DNA of 64,000 nucleotides. Source: Apiospora phragmitis. Taxonomy: Eukaryota > Ascomycota > Sordariomycetes > Amphisphaeriales > Apiosporaceae. Below, piece by piece: positions 48,201 through 59,622 of the stretch. Every line of letters starts with the position of its first letter. Positions within the stretch are counted from its first letter, which is position 1. Under the pieces are notes generated by a model. That model saw only the letters and a program-made list of their open reading frames with translations, had not been told where the DNA came from and ran no database searches. The position numbers were made by a program, and so were the translations under genes. The stretch spans positions 248,001-312,000 of the forward strand of contig JAQQWL010000011.1 of NCBI GenBank assembly GCA_038363925.1, in the 5' to 3' direction.

Positions 48201-51200
48201 AGCTTCGTGATGACAACAAGGAAGATCACATGAAGGTTGTATCCACTGTTCTCTCCCACAGCCGTGTCGGTTCCAAGAACAACCTGATCGTTGCCATCCT
48301 GGACAAGTACCGACCCAACCAGCCTAATGTGGGCAACATCAACAAGTATCTCCGCCCTGCCCTCCGCAAGCTTACCGAGTTGGAGGCCCGTCAAACGGCT
48401 AAGGTCTCTTTGAAGGCTCGTGAGATCCTCATCCAGTGCTCTCTTCCCTCTTTGGAAGAGCGAACTGCCCAGATGGAGCACATTCTGCGCTCATCGGTTG
48501 TGGAGACTAAGTACGGCGAGTCTGGAGGCTACAGGGAACCCAGTCTGGATGTCATCAAGGAGGTCATTGACTCCAAGTACACCGTCTTTGACGTGCTGGC
48601 TCTTTTCTTCGGACACGAGGACCCTTACGTTTCCATCGCTGCTCTCGAGGTCTATGTGCGCCGAGCCTACCGTGCGTACAACCTGAAGTCGGTTCAATAC
48701 CACGATGACGAGGCCGATGTGCCGCAATTCATTTCGTGGGACTTTGCGCTGAAGAAGGTTGGTCAGTCCGAGTTCGGCATCCCTGCCAACTCCTCATTCC
48801 CTTCGGCACCTGGCACGCCCACTGGCGGCGAGTTCAACCTCGGCCGCATCAACTCCATCAGTGACATGTCGTATCTCTCCAAGCACACCGAGCAAGAGCC
48901 ATCGCGCAAGGGTGTCATCTCCCCTGTCGCTACCTCGATGATGCCGAGGAGCTGCTGCAGAAGGCCCTCGAGGTTCTTCCTAGGAAGAAGAAGGTCGCGA
49001 GCCTCATCCCTGACTTGAGTGGCAAGCGCAAGCCCCTTCGTGCCGACACAAGCGACGAGCTGTCCAATGTTGTCAATGTCTTGGTGTACGACTCGGAGTC
49101 GCAAAGCGACCAGGACGTTGTTGCTAAGATTTCCGAGACTATTGAGGCGTACAAGGAGGAGTTCCTTGCCCGCCGCGTTCGTCGCATTTCTTTCGCGTGC
49201 GGCCGTAAGGATGGCAACTACCCTGCCTACTACACTTTCCGCGGCCCTGCATACGAAGAGGACGAGAGTATCCGTCACGTCGAGCCCGCGCTCGCTTTCC
49301 AGTTGGAGCTCGGTCGTCTGAACAAGTTCAGAATCTCGCCGGTGTTCACGGAGAACAAGAACATCCACGTGTACGAGGCTGTTGGCAAGGGTGTTGAGAC
49401 CGACAAGCGCTACTTCACGCGCGCGGTCATCCGACCTGGTCGTCTTCGAGATGAGATCCCTACTGCGGAGTACCTCATCTCCGAGGCCGACCGCGTCATC
49501 AACGACATCTTCGATGCATTGGAGATCATTGGCAACAACAACTCGGATCTGAACCACATGTTCCTCAACTTCACTCCTGTCTTCCAGCTGCTGCCCGAGG
49601 AGGTCGAGCACTCTCTTCAGGGCTTCTTGGACCGCTTCGGTCCTCGCGCCTGGCGCCTCCGTGTCGCACAAGTCGAGATTCGCATCATTTGCACCGACCC
49701 GCAAAACGGCACTCCCTACCCCATGCGTGTGATCATCACCAACACTTCTGGCTACGTCGTTCAGGTCGAGATCTACGCTGAGCGCAAGTCGGAGAGAGGT
49801 GAGATGGTGTTCCACTCTATCGGAGGCACGACCAAGATTGGTTCCATGCACCTGCTGTCTGTCACCACTCCTTACCCCACCAAGAACGCCCTCCAGCCCA
49901 AGCGCTACAAGGCTCACTTGATGGGTACCCAGTATGTCTACGATTTCCCGGAGCTCTTCCGCCAGGCTATCCAGAACAGCTGGGCCAAGGCTGTCAAACA
50001 CCAGCCGTCGCTTGCTGCGAAGCAGCCTCCAGTGGGCGAGTGCATTGACTACCACGAGTTGGTCCTTGACGATGCTAACAAGCTGGCCGAGGTCTCTCGC
50101 GAGCCCGGTACCAACTCTTGCGGCATGGTTGGATGGATGATCAAGGCGCGCACTCCCGAATACCCCAAGGGACGTAAGTTCATTATCGTTGCCAACGACA
50201 TCACGTACAAGATCGGATCGTTTGGTCCCAAGGAAGACTACTACTTCCACAAGTGCACAGAGATGGCTCGTGCTCTTGGTATTCCCGCATCTATCTCTCG
50301 GCCAACTCTGGTGCTCGTCTCGGTCTTGCCGAAGAACTCATGCCTCACTTCAAGGTCGCCTGGAACGACGCAGAGAAGCAAGAGTCGGGCTTCAAGTACC
50401 TTTACCTGGACGATGAGGCCAAGAAGCGCTTCGAGGACGGCACCAGTCGCGACGTTATCACCGAGGAGGTCGTCGAGGATGGAGAGACGCGCCACAAGAT
50501 CACGGCCATCATTGGTGCTGAAGACGGCCTTGGTGTGGAGTGTCTGAGAGGATCCGGTCTCATTGCTGGTGCCACCAGCCGAGCCTACAACGACATCTTC
50601 ACGGTCACCCTGATCACATGCCGCTCTATTGGTAAGTCCTACCTCTCTAACACCTATCGTACTATTAGCTAACAAAGCGCAGGTATTGGTGCTTATCTCG
50701 TCCGTCTCGGACAACGTGCCGTACAAATCGAGGGTCAGCCCATCATTCTTACTGGTGCCCAGGCTCTGAACAACCTCTTGGGTCGCGAGGTCTACACTTC
50801 CAACTTGCAGCTTGGTGGTACCCAGATCATGTACCGAAACGGTGTTTCGCACCTGACTGCGAACGACGACTTCGCCGGTGTCTCCAAGATTGTCGAGTGG
50901 CTGTCCTTCGTCCCTGCTATGCGCAACATGCCGGTGCCCATCTCTCCCAGCGTCGACTCTTGGGACCGTGACAACATCTACACGCCCCCAGGCAAGGCCC
51001 CGTACGATGTCCGCTGGCTCATTGGCGGCAAGCAGGACGACGAAGGCTTCCAGCCCGGTCTGTTCGACAAGGACTCGTTCGTCGAGACCCTGGGCGGCTG
51101 GGCCCGTACAGTCGTTGTCGGACGCGCTCGTCTTGGTGGCATTCCCATGGGTGTCATTGCTGTCGAGACTCGAACTGTTGAGAACGTCACCCCTGCTGAC

Positions 51201-52217
51201 CCCGCCAACCCCGACTCGGTCGAACAAGTCTCCAACGAGGCTGGTGGTGTCTGGTACCCCAACTCGGCGTTCAAGACTGCTCAGGCCATCAACGACTTCA
51301 ACTACGGTGAACAGCTTCCTCTCATGATCCTCGCCAACTGGAGAGGTTTCTCTGGTGGCCAGCGAGACATGTACAACGAGGTCCTCAAGTACGGTTCTTA
51401 CATCGTCGACGCCCTCGTCAAGTACGAGCAGCCCATCTTCGTCTACATTCCTCCCTTCGGAGAGCTTCGTGGAGGATCTTGGGTCGTCGTCGACCCTACC
51501 ATTAACCCCGTGGCCATGGAGATGTACGCCGACGTCGATTCTCGCGCTGGTGTACTGGAACCCGAGGGTATCATCGGTATCAAGTACCGAAAGGAGAAGC
51601 AGCTCGAGGCCATGGCTCGCATGGACCCCACCTATGCCGCCCTCAAGAAGCAGTCTACTGATCCCAAGCTGAACTCGGAACAGTTAGAGGAGGTCAAGGA
51701 CAAGATGTCGGAGCGTGAGAAGCAATTGTTGCCCATCTACGCGCAGATCAGCATTCAGTTCGCCGACTTGCATGACCGCTCTGGCCGCATGAAGGCCAAG
51801 GGCACTATCCGCCAAGAGATTGAGTGGAAGAACGCTCGCCGCTTCTTCTACTGGCGTGTGCGCAGAAGACTTAACGAGGAGTACATCCTCAAGCGAATGA
51901 GTGACGCGTCCTCCAAGTCCAACGTCAGCGCCACTTCATCTGCTCCCAGCAAGGACCGTGTGCTGAACCAAAAGACGCTGGCTGCCTGGACTGGTCTTGC
52001 CGACTACAACACCAACGACAAGGCTGTGGCCACCTGGTTCGAGGAGAACGCCGAGACTGTCACGACCAAGGTGAAGCAGCTGAAGAGCGAGGCCGTGGCC
52101 AGCTCAGTTTCGGACATGCTCCGTAGGGACAAGGAGTCTACTCTGAAGGGATTGAAGGAGATGCTTCACATGATGCCCGTCGAGGAGCGCGAGTCTATTC
52201 TTAAGTATCTTAAATAA
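45207..52217 (+). CDS. acc1: acetyl-CoA carboxylase (multidomain, cytosolic)
   Basis: Four exons: 45207-45380, 45465-45730, 45793-50631 and 50683-52217 (donors GTGAGT, GTAAGT, GTAAGT). The enzyme makes malonyl-CoA from acetyl-CoA, the committed step of fatty acid synthesis. Order: biotin carboxylase ([20 protein letters not shown], the ATP-grasp loop [24 protein letters not shown]), biotin carrier (EVMKM, biotinyl Lys731, codon 47543-47545), a central domain, and the carboxyltransferase ([56 protein letters not shown]). Two single C losses break the frame, at about 48926-48930 (between SPV and YLDDAEE) and 50284-50286 (between GIP and IYLSANSGA). With both restored the sum is exactly 2,272 codons, the family's length. 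Because the gene is essential, these are most likely sequence errors. Confidence 0.97.
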
Positions 52218-52591
52218 GAAGACAAGACGAACTGGTATGGGATTACGATGAGGATGGGATCATAAGAGGTTAGGTTTGGGATGGACGGATGGTCGGTGTG
52301 TATATATCTATTACAGGATGTTCGTGTACGATGGATTGGTGTTCCCGGTGCTTTATATAGTTTGGCGGACAATGATTCATGCAATTTCAACTGTTGACAT
52401 TATCGTGTTTGTCTGTTCGTGGCCTTGGCGCGTAGTGAGTGACCTTTAAATTTAATCATTATTCTGAAGTTGTACGTCCATGAGATAGCTGCTGATTGTT
52501 CCCATCCATGATATGTAACCATGAGGACTTCAACTACCATTATTGTGCGTAGTGATTCTGGCATCCGGGGGCCAAATAAGTCACGGAAGGT
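52218..52591. other. intergenic region between convergent genes
   Basis: 3' regions of acetyl-CoA carboxylase (plus) and the F-box-like gene (minus). Nothing else seen. Confidence 0.5.
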
Positions 52592-53401
52592 TCAAGACCG
52601 AGGTATCCAAGGCCCAATCCGGCGCCAAGGCTCAAGCTGGGCCACCGCCCTGAGAAAGCACGCCGGGCACTCGTTTAAGACCCCTCCGGACCACATCCTC
52701 GCCTCAATGCAGTAGGCTATGGTGGCAGCCTGGTCGGCAGCGGCGTGGGCCGCGGCGGTCCAGAACCGGGGCCCGCGCCCGACGCGCCGCTCCCAGAAGC
52801 GGTGGCTCCGGGGGCGGTCGTGACAGCAGGCGGGGCAGTACCGCAGGTCGTCCTCCTCGACGAGCTGCTGCTGGTCGCTTTTGCTGACGAGGTAGGAGAG
52901 GGAGGAGAGGAGGAAGCTGCTGGTGGCTCGGGCCGTGGCTGTGCTCAGGACTTGTAGTTGGGTGGCTCTTGTTGACAGCGGTGCGGGCGGAGGTGGGGAT
53001 GAAGAGGATGGGGAAGGGAAGCCGGCGAGGATGTGGTGCAGACGGACCAGGGCCGGGCAGGGCGGCTCGCCGGGGCGAAGGCCGAGGCGGTCCTGGTGGC
53101 GGTGGAGGGAGGGGACGGTGAGAGGTAGGCATTGGCTGCTCTTCAGGTTACCGGCGGCGAAATGCAGGAGGGGCTTGCAGGTGAGGGCTAGGGCGAGGTG
53201 GCTCAGGCGGTCGAGGCCGTGGCTGAGGCCGAGGCCGAAAGAGTCTTCTTGGAAGAGGTAGAGTAGGAGGTCGGTGGGGAGTTTGGTTAGGAGATAGGAT
53301 GGGAATGGGGATGGTGAGGATGAGGAGGACGCGGATGAGGTCTGGGATATTTCTGGGGTTGGTGGTTGGTTTGCGAGGATCTGGTGGTATGGGTTGAGTA
53401 A
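52592..53401 (-). CDS. F-box-like protein, 5' end undefined
   Basis: The minus strand is open for 270 codons from 53401 to the TGA at 52594-52592, but has no ATG before a late internal one at 52696, so simple ORF searches miss it. After a Ser/Pro-rich lead the sequence YLLTKLPTDLLLYLF...LSHLALALTCKPLLHFA fits an F-box (LP.DLL..IF, then L..TCK.L). The C-terminal part holds two Cys pairs, DDLRYCPACCHDRPRSHRFW and ECPACFLRAV, typical of fungal F-box-like proteins. F-box proteins join substrates to SCF ubiquitin ligases. A first exon must lie upstream; a plausible acceptor is CACCAG at about 53385, but no start exon could be fixed. Confidence 0.6.
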   Translation of the reverse strand, partial: LLNPYHQILANQPPTPEISQTSSASSSSSPSPFPSYLLTKLPTDLLLYLFQEDSFGLGLSHGLDRLSHLALALTCKPLLHFAAGNLKSSQCLPLTVPSLHRHQDRLGLRPGEPPCPALVRLHHILAGFPSPSSSSPPPPAPLSTRATQLQVLSTATARATSSFLLSSLSYLVSKSDQQQLVEEDDLRYCPACCHDRPRSHRFWERRVGRGPRFWTAAAHAAADQAATIAYCIEARMWSGGVLNECPACFLRAVAQLEPWRRIGPWIPRS

Positions 53402-54642
53402 TTAGTGGACCGTATAGATGGTTTGATAGCAACAGGAGATACTAGTATAGGCAGTATAGAACAGGTTATGAACCTGGGAGTGGACGCGAAGGGATGTGTG
53501 TGTGCTCCACCTACAGATTGTGGGATCTTGAACGCATCCCAGAATTCTTTGGAATTGTTCAGGCATTTCAACGGTTTGGGCTGAGACATGGTTAATGAAT
53601 AGTTGAGAGCGGGAGTTGCATTTTCCTTTTTTCGTAATCAAGACGTGAGAGAGCGGAAGAAGAGGCAACTGAGAGGTTTGGTCGCAATTGATGAAATGAG
53701 ATAACCAGTGAATGTTCGAATGGTTTTGATTTGAGGTAGAGAACACAGGAGAATTGTTAGAAAGAATACAGAGAGGTTCACTTAAGAAAAATCTTTATTA
53801 TTACTTCTTATATTAGGCTTTCGTAATCGCTAGGTTTGTCTAAACATTACCTCACGAACAACCGTGGGCCGGCAGAAGCTTGATGATGCAGTATCCCACA
53901 AATGGTGGCGTCTTGAAGACATTACTTCATCTAGGACTCTTTGGGCAGATAGAAGCAATAGACTAGATCTGAGATGGGTGCATGCATGGCTTATCTGCTT
54001 TTGCGCGCTGTGATGGTGGTTGCGGCAGGACTTATATTCCTGGGGAAACCCCTTAAAAGGGGCTCTTGAAGATTATACAAGCTAATTAATGTGTTTCTCA
54101 CGCATCCCATATAGGTTTAAACTCAAAGTCTTCGAGTGACTTGTCCTGGACATCAATCTGATATCTTGCTTAGCGACTATAAATCTCATATTCAATTATA
54201 CTGTTCCGCTTGCCCGCCTCTCTAGACGAGGCTAGAACGAGCATGGATACACTAGAGCTTGACAGCTGAACTACAGATACTCTTGGCCAAGGTAATCCGC
54301 ACACTATAGGTTCTCCAAAGTCCGATTCCAACGGGATCTGAAGGCCCTGAACGCCGAAACTACCAAGGATAAATCATTGGTCAAGAACCACTCGCCGGCA
54401 TATGCGGAGCCCTTACTCGTCCGACCCCTTTGGGCCCCACGGAACCCCAGGTTTCCCCGCAAAGCACTTCCCCCCTTGGCGGGTAAGTTGGGGATTAATC
54501 CTCCAATCACAGCTTGCGGAATCGCTACTATGCTGGTGTATAAGTATCTGGAGACGGGGAGTATCACCATCGGTCGACAAAGTTTCTGGATCCCGTTCTA
54601 GGCCACGAGCAACAATAGCACACATCCCGTGACACCATCACG
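53402..54642. other. intergenic region
   Basis: Probably holds the missing start exon and promoter of the F-box-like gene, then the promoter of the carboxylesterase. A short inverted repeat GGGGAAACCCC lies at about 54042-54052. No further gene recognised. Confidence 0.45.
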
Positions 54643-56407
54643 ATGTCTCTCCTGTCGGGTAAACTGCTGCGGCTTCTGGGGCTGGGCTTACTCGCTTCTG
54701 CCAGTGCGATAGAAGGCTCTCACCAGTCCGCACCCACAGCACAGACACTCAATGGGACGTACGAGGGTCTGCATCTCCCCGACTGGGACCAGGACGCCTT
54801 CCTCGGGATGCCCTTTGCCCAGCCGCCCGTGGGCCCACTGCGCTGGCGCTGGCCGCAGAGCCTCAACGCCTCGTTCGAGGGGGTGAGGGGCGCGACGGCG
54901 TACGGGCACTCCTGCATGCAGTACGGGTCCAACTTCAGCCTCTCGGAAGATTGCCTGACCATCAACGTGGTGCGCCCGAAGGGAGTTTTTTCTGAACCCT
55001 TGCCCGTCCTCGTGTGGATCTACGGCGGCGGCCTCTCCTCGGCAGCACCGCGGACCCCCAGTACAACCTCTCGGGGATCGTCAAGGTGAGCCAGGACATG
55101 GGCCGCCCCATCGTAGCCGTGAGCATGAACTACCGCCTGGGAATGTGGGGCTTCCTGCAAAGCCCCCAGATCCTGGCTGAGGGGTCCAGCAACGCGGGCC
55201 TGCTGGACCAGCGCCTGTCGCTGCGGTGGGTCCAGGAGAACATCGGCGCGTTCGGCGGCGACCCGGCCCGCGTCACGGTCTGGGGCGAGAGCGCGGGCGC
55301 GCAGAGCATCGCGTACCAGATGTTCGCGTACGGCGGGCGCGACGACGGGCTGTTCCGGTCGGCCATCCTCGAGAGCGGCGGGCCGACGGGGGCGCAGGCC
55401 GAGCCGCTGTCGTGGTATGGCGGCGCCTTCGAGAACCTGACGCGCGCCGTCGGGTGCTTCGGGAACGGGAACTCTGCTTCTGCCTCGGCTAAAGATCAGC
55501 TAGCGTGCCTCCGCTCCGTCGACCAGGCGTCCCTGTTCGCGGCGCACCCCTCCGTCGTCTGGAACCCGCTGCTCGACGGCGACTTCCTGCCGGCGTACCC
55601 GAGCCAGCTGATGAGAGAGGGGAAATTCTTGCGGGTGCCGCTCCTCACGGGCGCCAACACGGACGAGACGTTCTCGCTGCCGGGAGTGCAGGACACGGAA
55701 GAAGAGCTATTCGACGCGTTTCTGGGGTGGCGTTCCTATGCGCTCACGCCGCCCACGATCCGACGCCTCCTGGCGCTGTACCCGGACGACGACGATCCGT
55801 CGTCGTGTCAGGCACCACCGCCGCCTCGTGCCATCACGAACTGCAGCACGCCGCGGCCGGGCGTGGGTAGGCAGTGGCGGCGCGGCGCGGCGATCGGGTC
55901 AGATTTGGTCATGATCGCGCAGCGGCGGCGGATGGCCGAGCTGCTGACGGCGGCCAAACAGAAGGTGTACAGCTACCGCTTCGACCAGCGGCCCTGGGAC
56001 GGGCCGGAGTGGGACGGCGTCAAGCACTTCCAGAACGTCGCGTTCTCGTTTCAGAACATCTCGGGCCGGCTGGGGCCGTCGGCGTACGACGGGTAGACGG
56101 GCACACGCGGCTGGCGCGGGCCATTGGACGGGCTTATGTGAATTTCGTGTGGGATTCGGATCCGAATGGAGGAGAAGAAGAAGAAGAAGAAGAAGAAGAA
56201 GAAGGCGGAAGGATGGGGATACCTAACGACGCGACGACTAATTCCACAACATCAATGCTGTTGCCGTACTGGCCCGCGTATGACCTGCAGAGGCCCAGGA
56301 ACATCGTGCTCAATGCGACGAGGAGCTGGGTGGAGGAGGATACATGGAGGCGGGAGCAGATTGCGTTCATCAATACGCCTGAGGTGACTAAGGAGCTGTT
56401 GGGCTAG
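54643..56407 (+). CDS. secreted type-B carboxylesterase/lipase
   Basis: The ATG at 54643 starts a signal peptide (LLRLLGLGLLASASA). Family landmarks are FLGMPFAQPPVGPLRWRWP, SEDCLTINVVRP, VWIYGGG (oxyanion hole), NYRLGMWGF and GESAGAQS, whose Ser is the nucleophile (about 55288). The acid is probably the Glu of TNTDETFSLPG and the base the His of GVKHFQNVAFSFQ. Many NxS/T sites fit secretion. A GAA trinucleotide run (about 56168-56202) encodes ten Glu near the C-terminus. Two single bases are missing, near 55034-55040 (after YGGG) and 56091-56093 (after SAYDG). With both restored the protein is 588 residues, normal for the family. Substrate unknown. Confidence 0.87.
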
Positions 56408-56639
56408 GAAAAGAGAGATTGGAAAGCTCTAGGCTACGTTATGCACGTCTATATGTAAGAATCCACGTGAAAGAGAAGAACCGCATCAATTCCTTTGCTT
56501 TCGGTCAATCCTGCAGACCATTGAAATTTGACTTGTTCTCCATCCGCAAAAAATGGCAAGTGATGAGCAGCAAGTTCATGAAACAATATATAGAATAATA
56601 AGACCACAATTTTTCATCCTTGCGTCGCCTGTCTGATAG

Positions 56640-56710
56640 GCACTAGTGGTTTAGTGGTAAAATCCATCGTTGCCATCGATGGGCCCCGCGTTCGATTCGC
56701 GGCTAGTGCA
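56640..56710 (+). tRNA. tRNA-Gly (GCC)
   Basis: The acceptor GCACTAG pairs with CTAGTGC. The anticodon loop is TTGCCAT (GCC), the T-arm CCGCG-TTCGATT-CGCGG, and the variable loop 4 nt. Discriminator A at 56710, followed by a long T-run (pol III terminator) from about 56715. Sister of the tRNA at 3277. Confidence 0.95.
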
Positions 56711-58556
56711 ATAATTTTTTTTTCTCTCGCATAACCTTTTACTTCGTTCCAGTTGCAGAATGCCTTCCTATTGAAATCGCGAACATCTATACGTGTACTC
56801 GTTCAACTTGGAAAGCAGTCGCCGGTGCTAGGTTGGCAACTTCGAAGAGCGGAGAGTGCGCTCAAGCAGGACTTGTTGAACCGTTGGCCGCCGTGGTGCA
56901 GCACTCCACAACGAAGGTAATGAATGGTTCTGGTCGCAACCTATCGGGGGAGTGGTTTCTAATCCCCATCGCCCAACCAGCCAGAATCGGGTGGCCGTTT
57001 TGGTTGGACTTACTTACCTCTTGCCTCGTACTTCTCCTTGGCACAAGAATGACTTGTCTCTTGTGACGACGAGGAACTGCGGGCCATAATACATCAGAAT
57101 CGGGTGCGGCTTGTGATATAATTAGAAGTATGTACGATGAAGGGAGCTGCACGAGTCAGGCGATTCCCACACATATTGCTTTGGCCGGTCGTGTGTGTGC
57201 CGGTACAGCCAACCCTTAACGTATGTAGCTCGTGACATTCGGTTGTCCGGCTCTGGTAGCTGCTGCAACTTGCAGTAGTGACTTACACAGCCGTCAAACT
57301 AGTGACGCATGCCGAGTGGCAGGGTCGCTGTCAAACTGGGCTTGATGGCAACGCTTCTCGCAGCCTCGTCTTTCAGCTTTTGGGGGCCAGCTATTGACCT
57401 GGCACTACAGGTTTAACTGCCGGAGGCGTTGCAGAACAGGGGCAATTCTAGGTTGGTCTTTCGGGAGGCCGCGGGGTGTCGCTCGGCAGAGGTGACGTTG
57501 ATCTATTGCCCAGGCAGGATCCGAGTGGAATGAAGTCACGGCATAAACAATTTCAGGCTTGGTTCCTTTGCTGCCTGGCTGCCTTTGCCCCCTACTAATG
57601 AACACCCAGAATAACCAGAAGGGGCCAACCTGGCCGGCCTGGTAACAACGTTCCCTTTTCCATCGGCAATCGGATGGCTCGATGCTCAATCGGGTAGGAA
57701 TCGCCAGTGTTCGTCGACGTTCCAAGGGCCATGGCAACTATTGTTGGGGATTCCGATCCAAATACTTGTTGTTGAGGTCATAATGGGCAGGAATCGACAG
57801 GGGACTGGAGCGTGCACATGTTGTTTACTCTTCCTTTACAGGGGATGCTGCTGGGCCTGTGGGCTGTCCAGAAGGCTGTCCAGGGGCGTCTCCACTGCCA
57901 CTGGACACGTTTTAGTGGGCAGGCGAAATAAACAGTGGCTGGAAGTTTACTTGGGAGTTGGCGAACAAATGGCAATTGAGCATGGAGTGCCGAGCAACCG
58001 GCCAATCACCAAATGGCATTCGTTCTGGCAACTCCAACTGTGCGCCCATTAGGTAACGAAGAACCTCCAAGAAATCTCAGGGGCAAAATGACGTCGATCG
58101 TCATCGCATTACCCAGAACAGAAGCCAGCAGATGGTCGGTGCAGGGGTACTAGCCGGGGTGGCTGGTTGGCGTGATCCACGGAAACGGGGACGGCGATAG
58201 TAGTACGAGATGATCGGCCAGCCCTAGGCCCGTTCAGCCCCATTTGCCGGCTGCAAAGGTGTGCTGGAGGGTGAGTGATGTGGTTGCAACCGGGAACTGC
58301 GATGCTATCCATTCCCAGCCAGTCCATGGAATGACCGTGAATGGGATCATGGCAATGGGAATGGGGGAGAGCCACTTCTGCTTGCTTTGCCCACCGCCCC
58401 GAGTTGTATAAGTAGAACCGATCGACCGTCACATCCTTCATTTTCATCTTCACCATCACCAACCAGTTCCATCCAACTCCAATAACTTCTCACATCCACC
58501 AAAACAACCTTTTTTTAATCACCTTTTTATCACCAATAAACCTTTAATCGGTCAAG
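56711..58556. other. intergenic region and promoter of the secreted protein
   Basis: No gene recognised up to about 58350. CCAAT occurs at about 58000, a TATA box at 58407-58412, and a C/A-rich leader runs from 58440 to the start codon. Confidence 0.5.
58407..58412 (+). promoter_or_regulatory. probable TATA box
   Basis: TATAAG lies 145 bp upstream of ATG 58557, just before a CATC/CCAA-rich leader, the arrangement seen in strongly expressed fungal genes. Confidence 0.45.
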
Positions 58557-59021
58557 ATGCAGTTCTTCGCCATCGCCGCCCTCGCCGCCTCGGCCTCCGC
58601 CGCCGCTGTCGCTCCCCGCCAGCAGCAGGCCCAGTACATCAACGGCTTCCAGGCCGCCTGCGTGGCCCACAGCACCTTCTGCAACTACAAGTTCGGCATC
58701 AGCAGCGAGCCCGGCGCGGTCGCGGCCACCACCTGCACCGCCCACGTCCAGGGCCCGGACTACCTGCCCGCCCTCGAGGACCAGAGCGGCTGCACCGTCG
58801 GCAACACGACCAACGGCGTCTACCACTGGTCGGTCGACAAGACCGCCTCGGGCGGCCTCGACTTCACCGTCTGGTACCCGCTCAACAGCCGCTCCAACAT
58901 CACCTTCTGCCACGAGATCGAGGGTAAGGACCTCAAGGTCGACAACAACGGCGCCGTCCAGACCCAGCGCTACGCCGGCCCCGACTACTTCAAGATGGAC
59001 GTCTGCACCCCCAGCAACTAA
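58557..59021 (+). CDS. small secreted Cys-rich protein, hypersensitive-response-inducer-like
   Basis: Intronless, 154 residues. MQFFAIAALAASASAAAVAP is a signal peptide. The mature part has six Cys (ACVAHSTFCNYKFG, TTC, SGC, TFC, DVC), compatible with three disulfides, and one or two N-glycosylation sites. The patterns INGFQAACVAHSTFCNYKFG and YAGPDYFKMDVC resemble the fungal family named after the Alternaria elicitor Hrip1 (AltA1-like fold). Codon choice is almost entirely C-ending, and the promoter has a TATA box, both suggesting high expression. A role at the plant surface is inferred from the family only. No frame breaks. Confidence 0.78.
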   Translation: MQFFAIAALAASASAAAVAPRQQQAQYINGFQAACVAHSTFCNYKFGISSEPGAVAATTCTAHVQGPDYLPALEDQSGCTVGNTTNGVYHWSVDKTASGGLDFTVWYPLNSRSNITFCHEIEGKDLKVDNNGAVQTQRYAGPDYFKMDVCTPSN

Positions 59022-59622
59022 GGTGTTTCGCACACTTTGTGTACGGAGAGAGAAGACGAGACAGGAGACAATCGCGCAACGGGAGTGTATCAGGGGATGA
59101 ATGGATTGGGGGACTGTAAATACGTTTCTGCGGCACTGTGACCTGCGAAGGATTCCACCGCTACTGTTATGAATAATGCTGTATATAAACTTAACGACTA
59201 TTGATCAATCAGCGCGTTCAATCAAAAGAAGTCTTTTCTTCTACCAATTTATTTTGCCGATTGCGATGTTTAATTGACCTGGTGACTTTGAAATGTGTTT
59301 ACGAATGATTCTCAATTTTCTCTAGGGGGATCGGACCGAGCCCCGTTAGGGATTTGCTGGCTGATTGGGCTAATGCACAGCGTGCCGTCTTAGCGCGAAC
59401 CCCTGCTAATAGTGACAGAAACAGAGGCTGCCAGCGACGTCATCATCGCGGGAGTGACGGGAATAATCTGATGGGTTTTCTTATTTTAGAAGGCTTGCAC
59501 GAACACCCCTGCTTTATCTTATTCATCTATCAACCCATCAGCAATTTTTGCACATCTGGTAGGCTGAATTGGGTTGAATTCCTTCAACAAGCGTGCAGTC
59601 GCACGCAGCAGTTTCCATCGCG
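59022..59622. other. intergenic region
   Basis: 3' region of the small secreted protein and promoter of the next gene. Nothing else seen. Confidence 0.5.

Noticed and set aside
46355..48481. 708-residue open frame on the minus strand
   Set aside because: Exact antisense of acetyl-CoA carboxylase. It arises from the sense gene's codon bias, and its Leu/Val/Asp-rich composition matches no family.
48763..50250. 495-residue open frame on the minus strand
   Set aside because: Antisense shadow of the carboxyltransferase half of the same gene.
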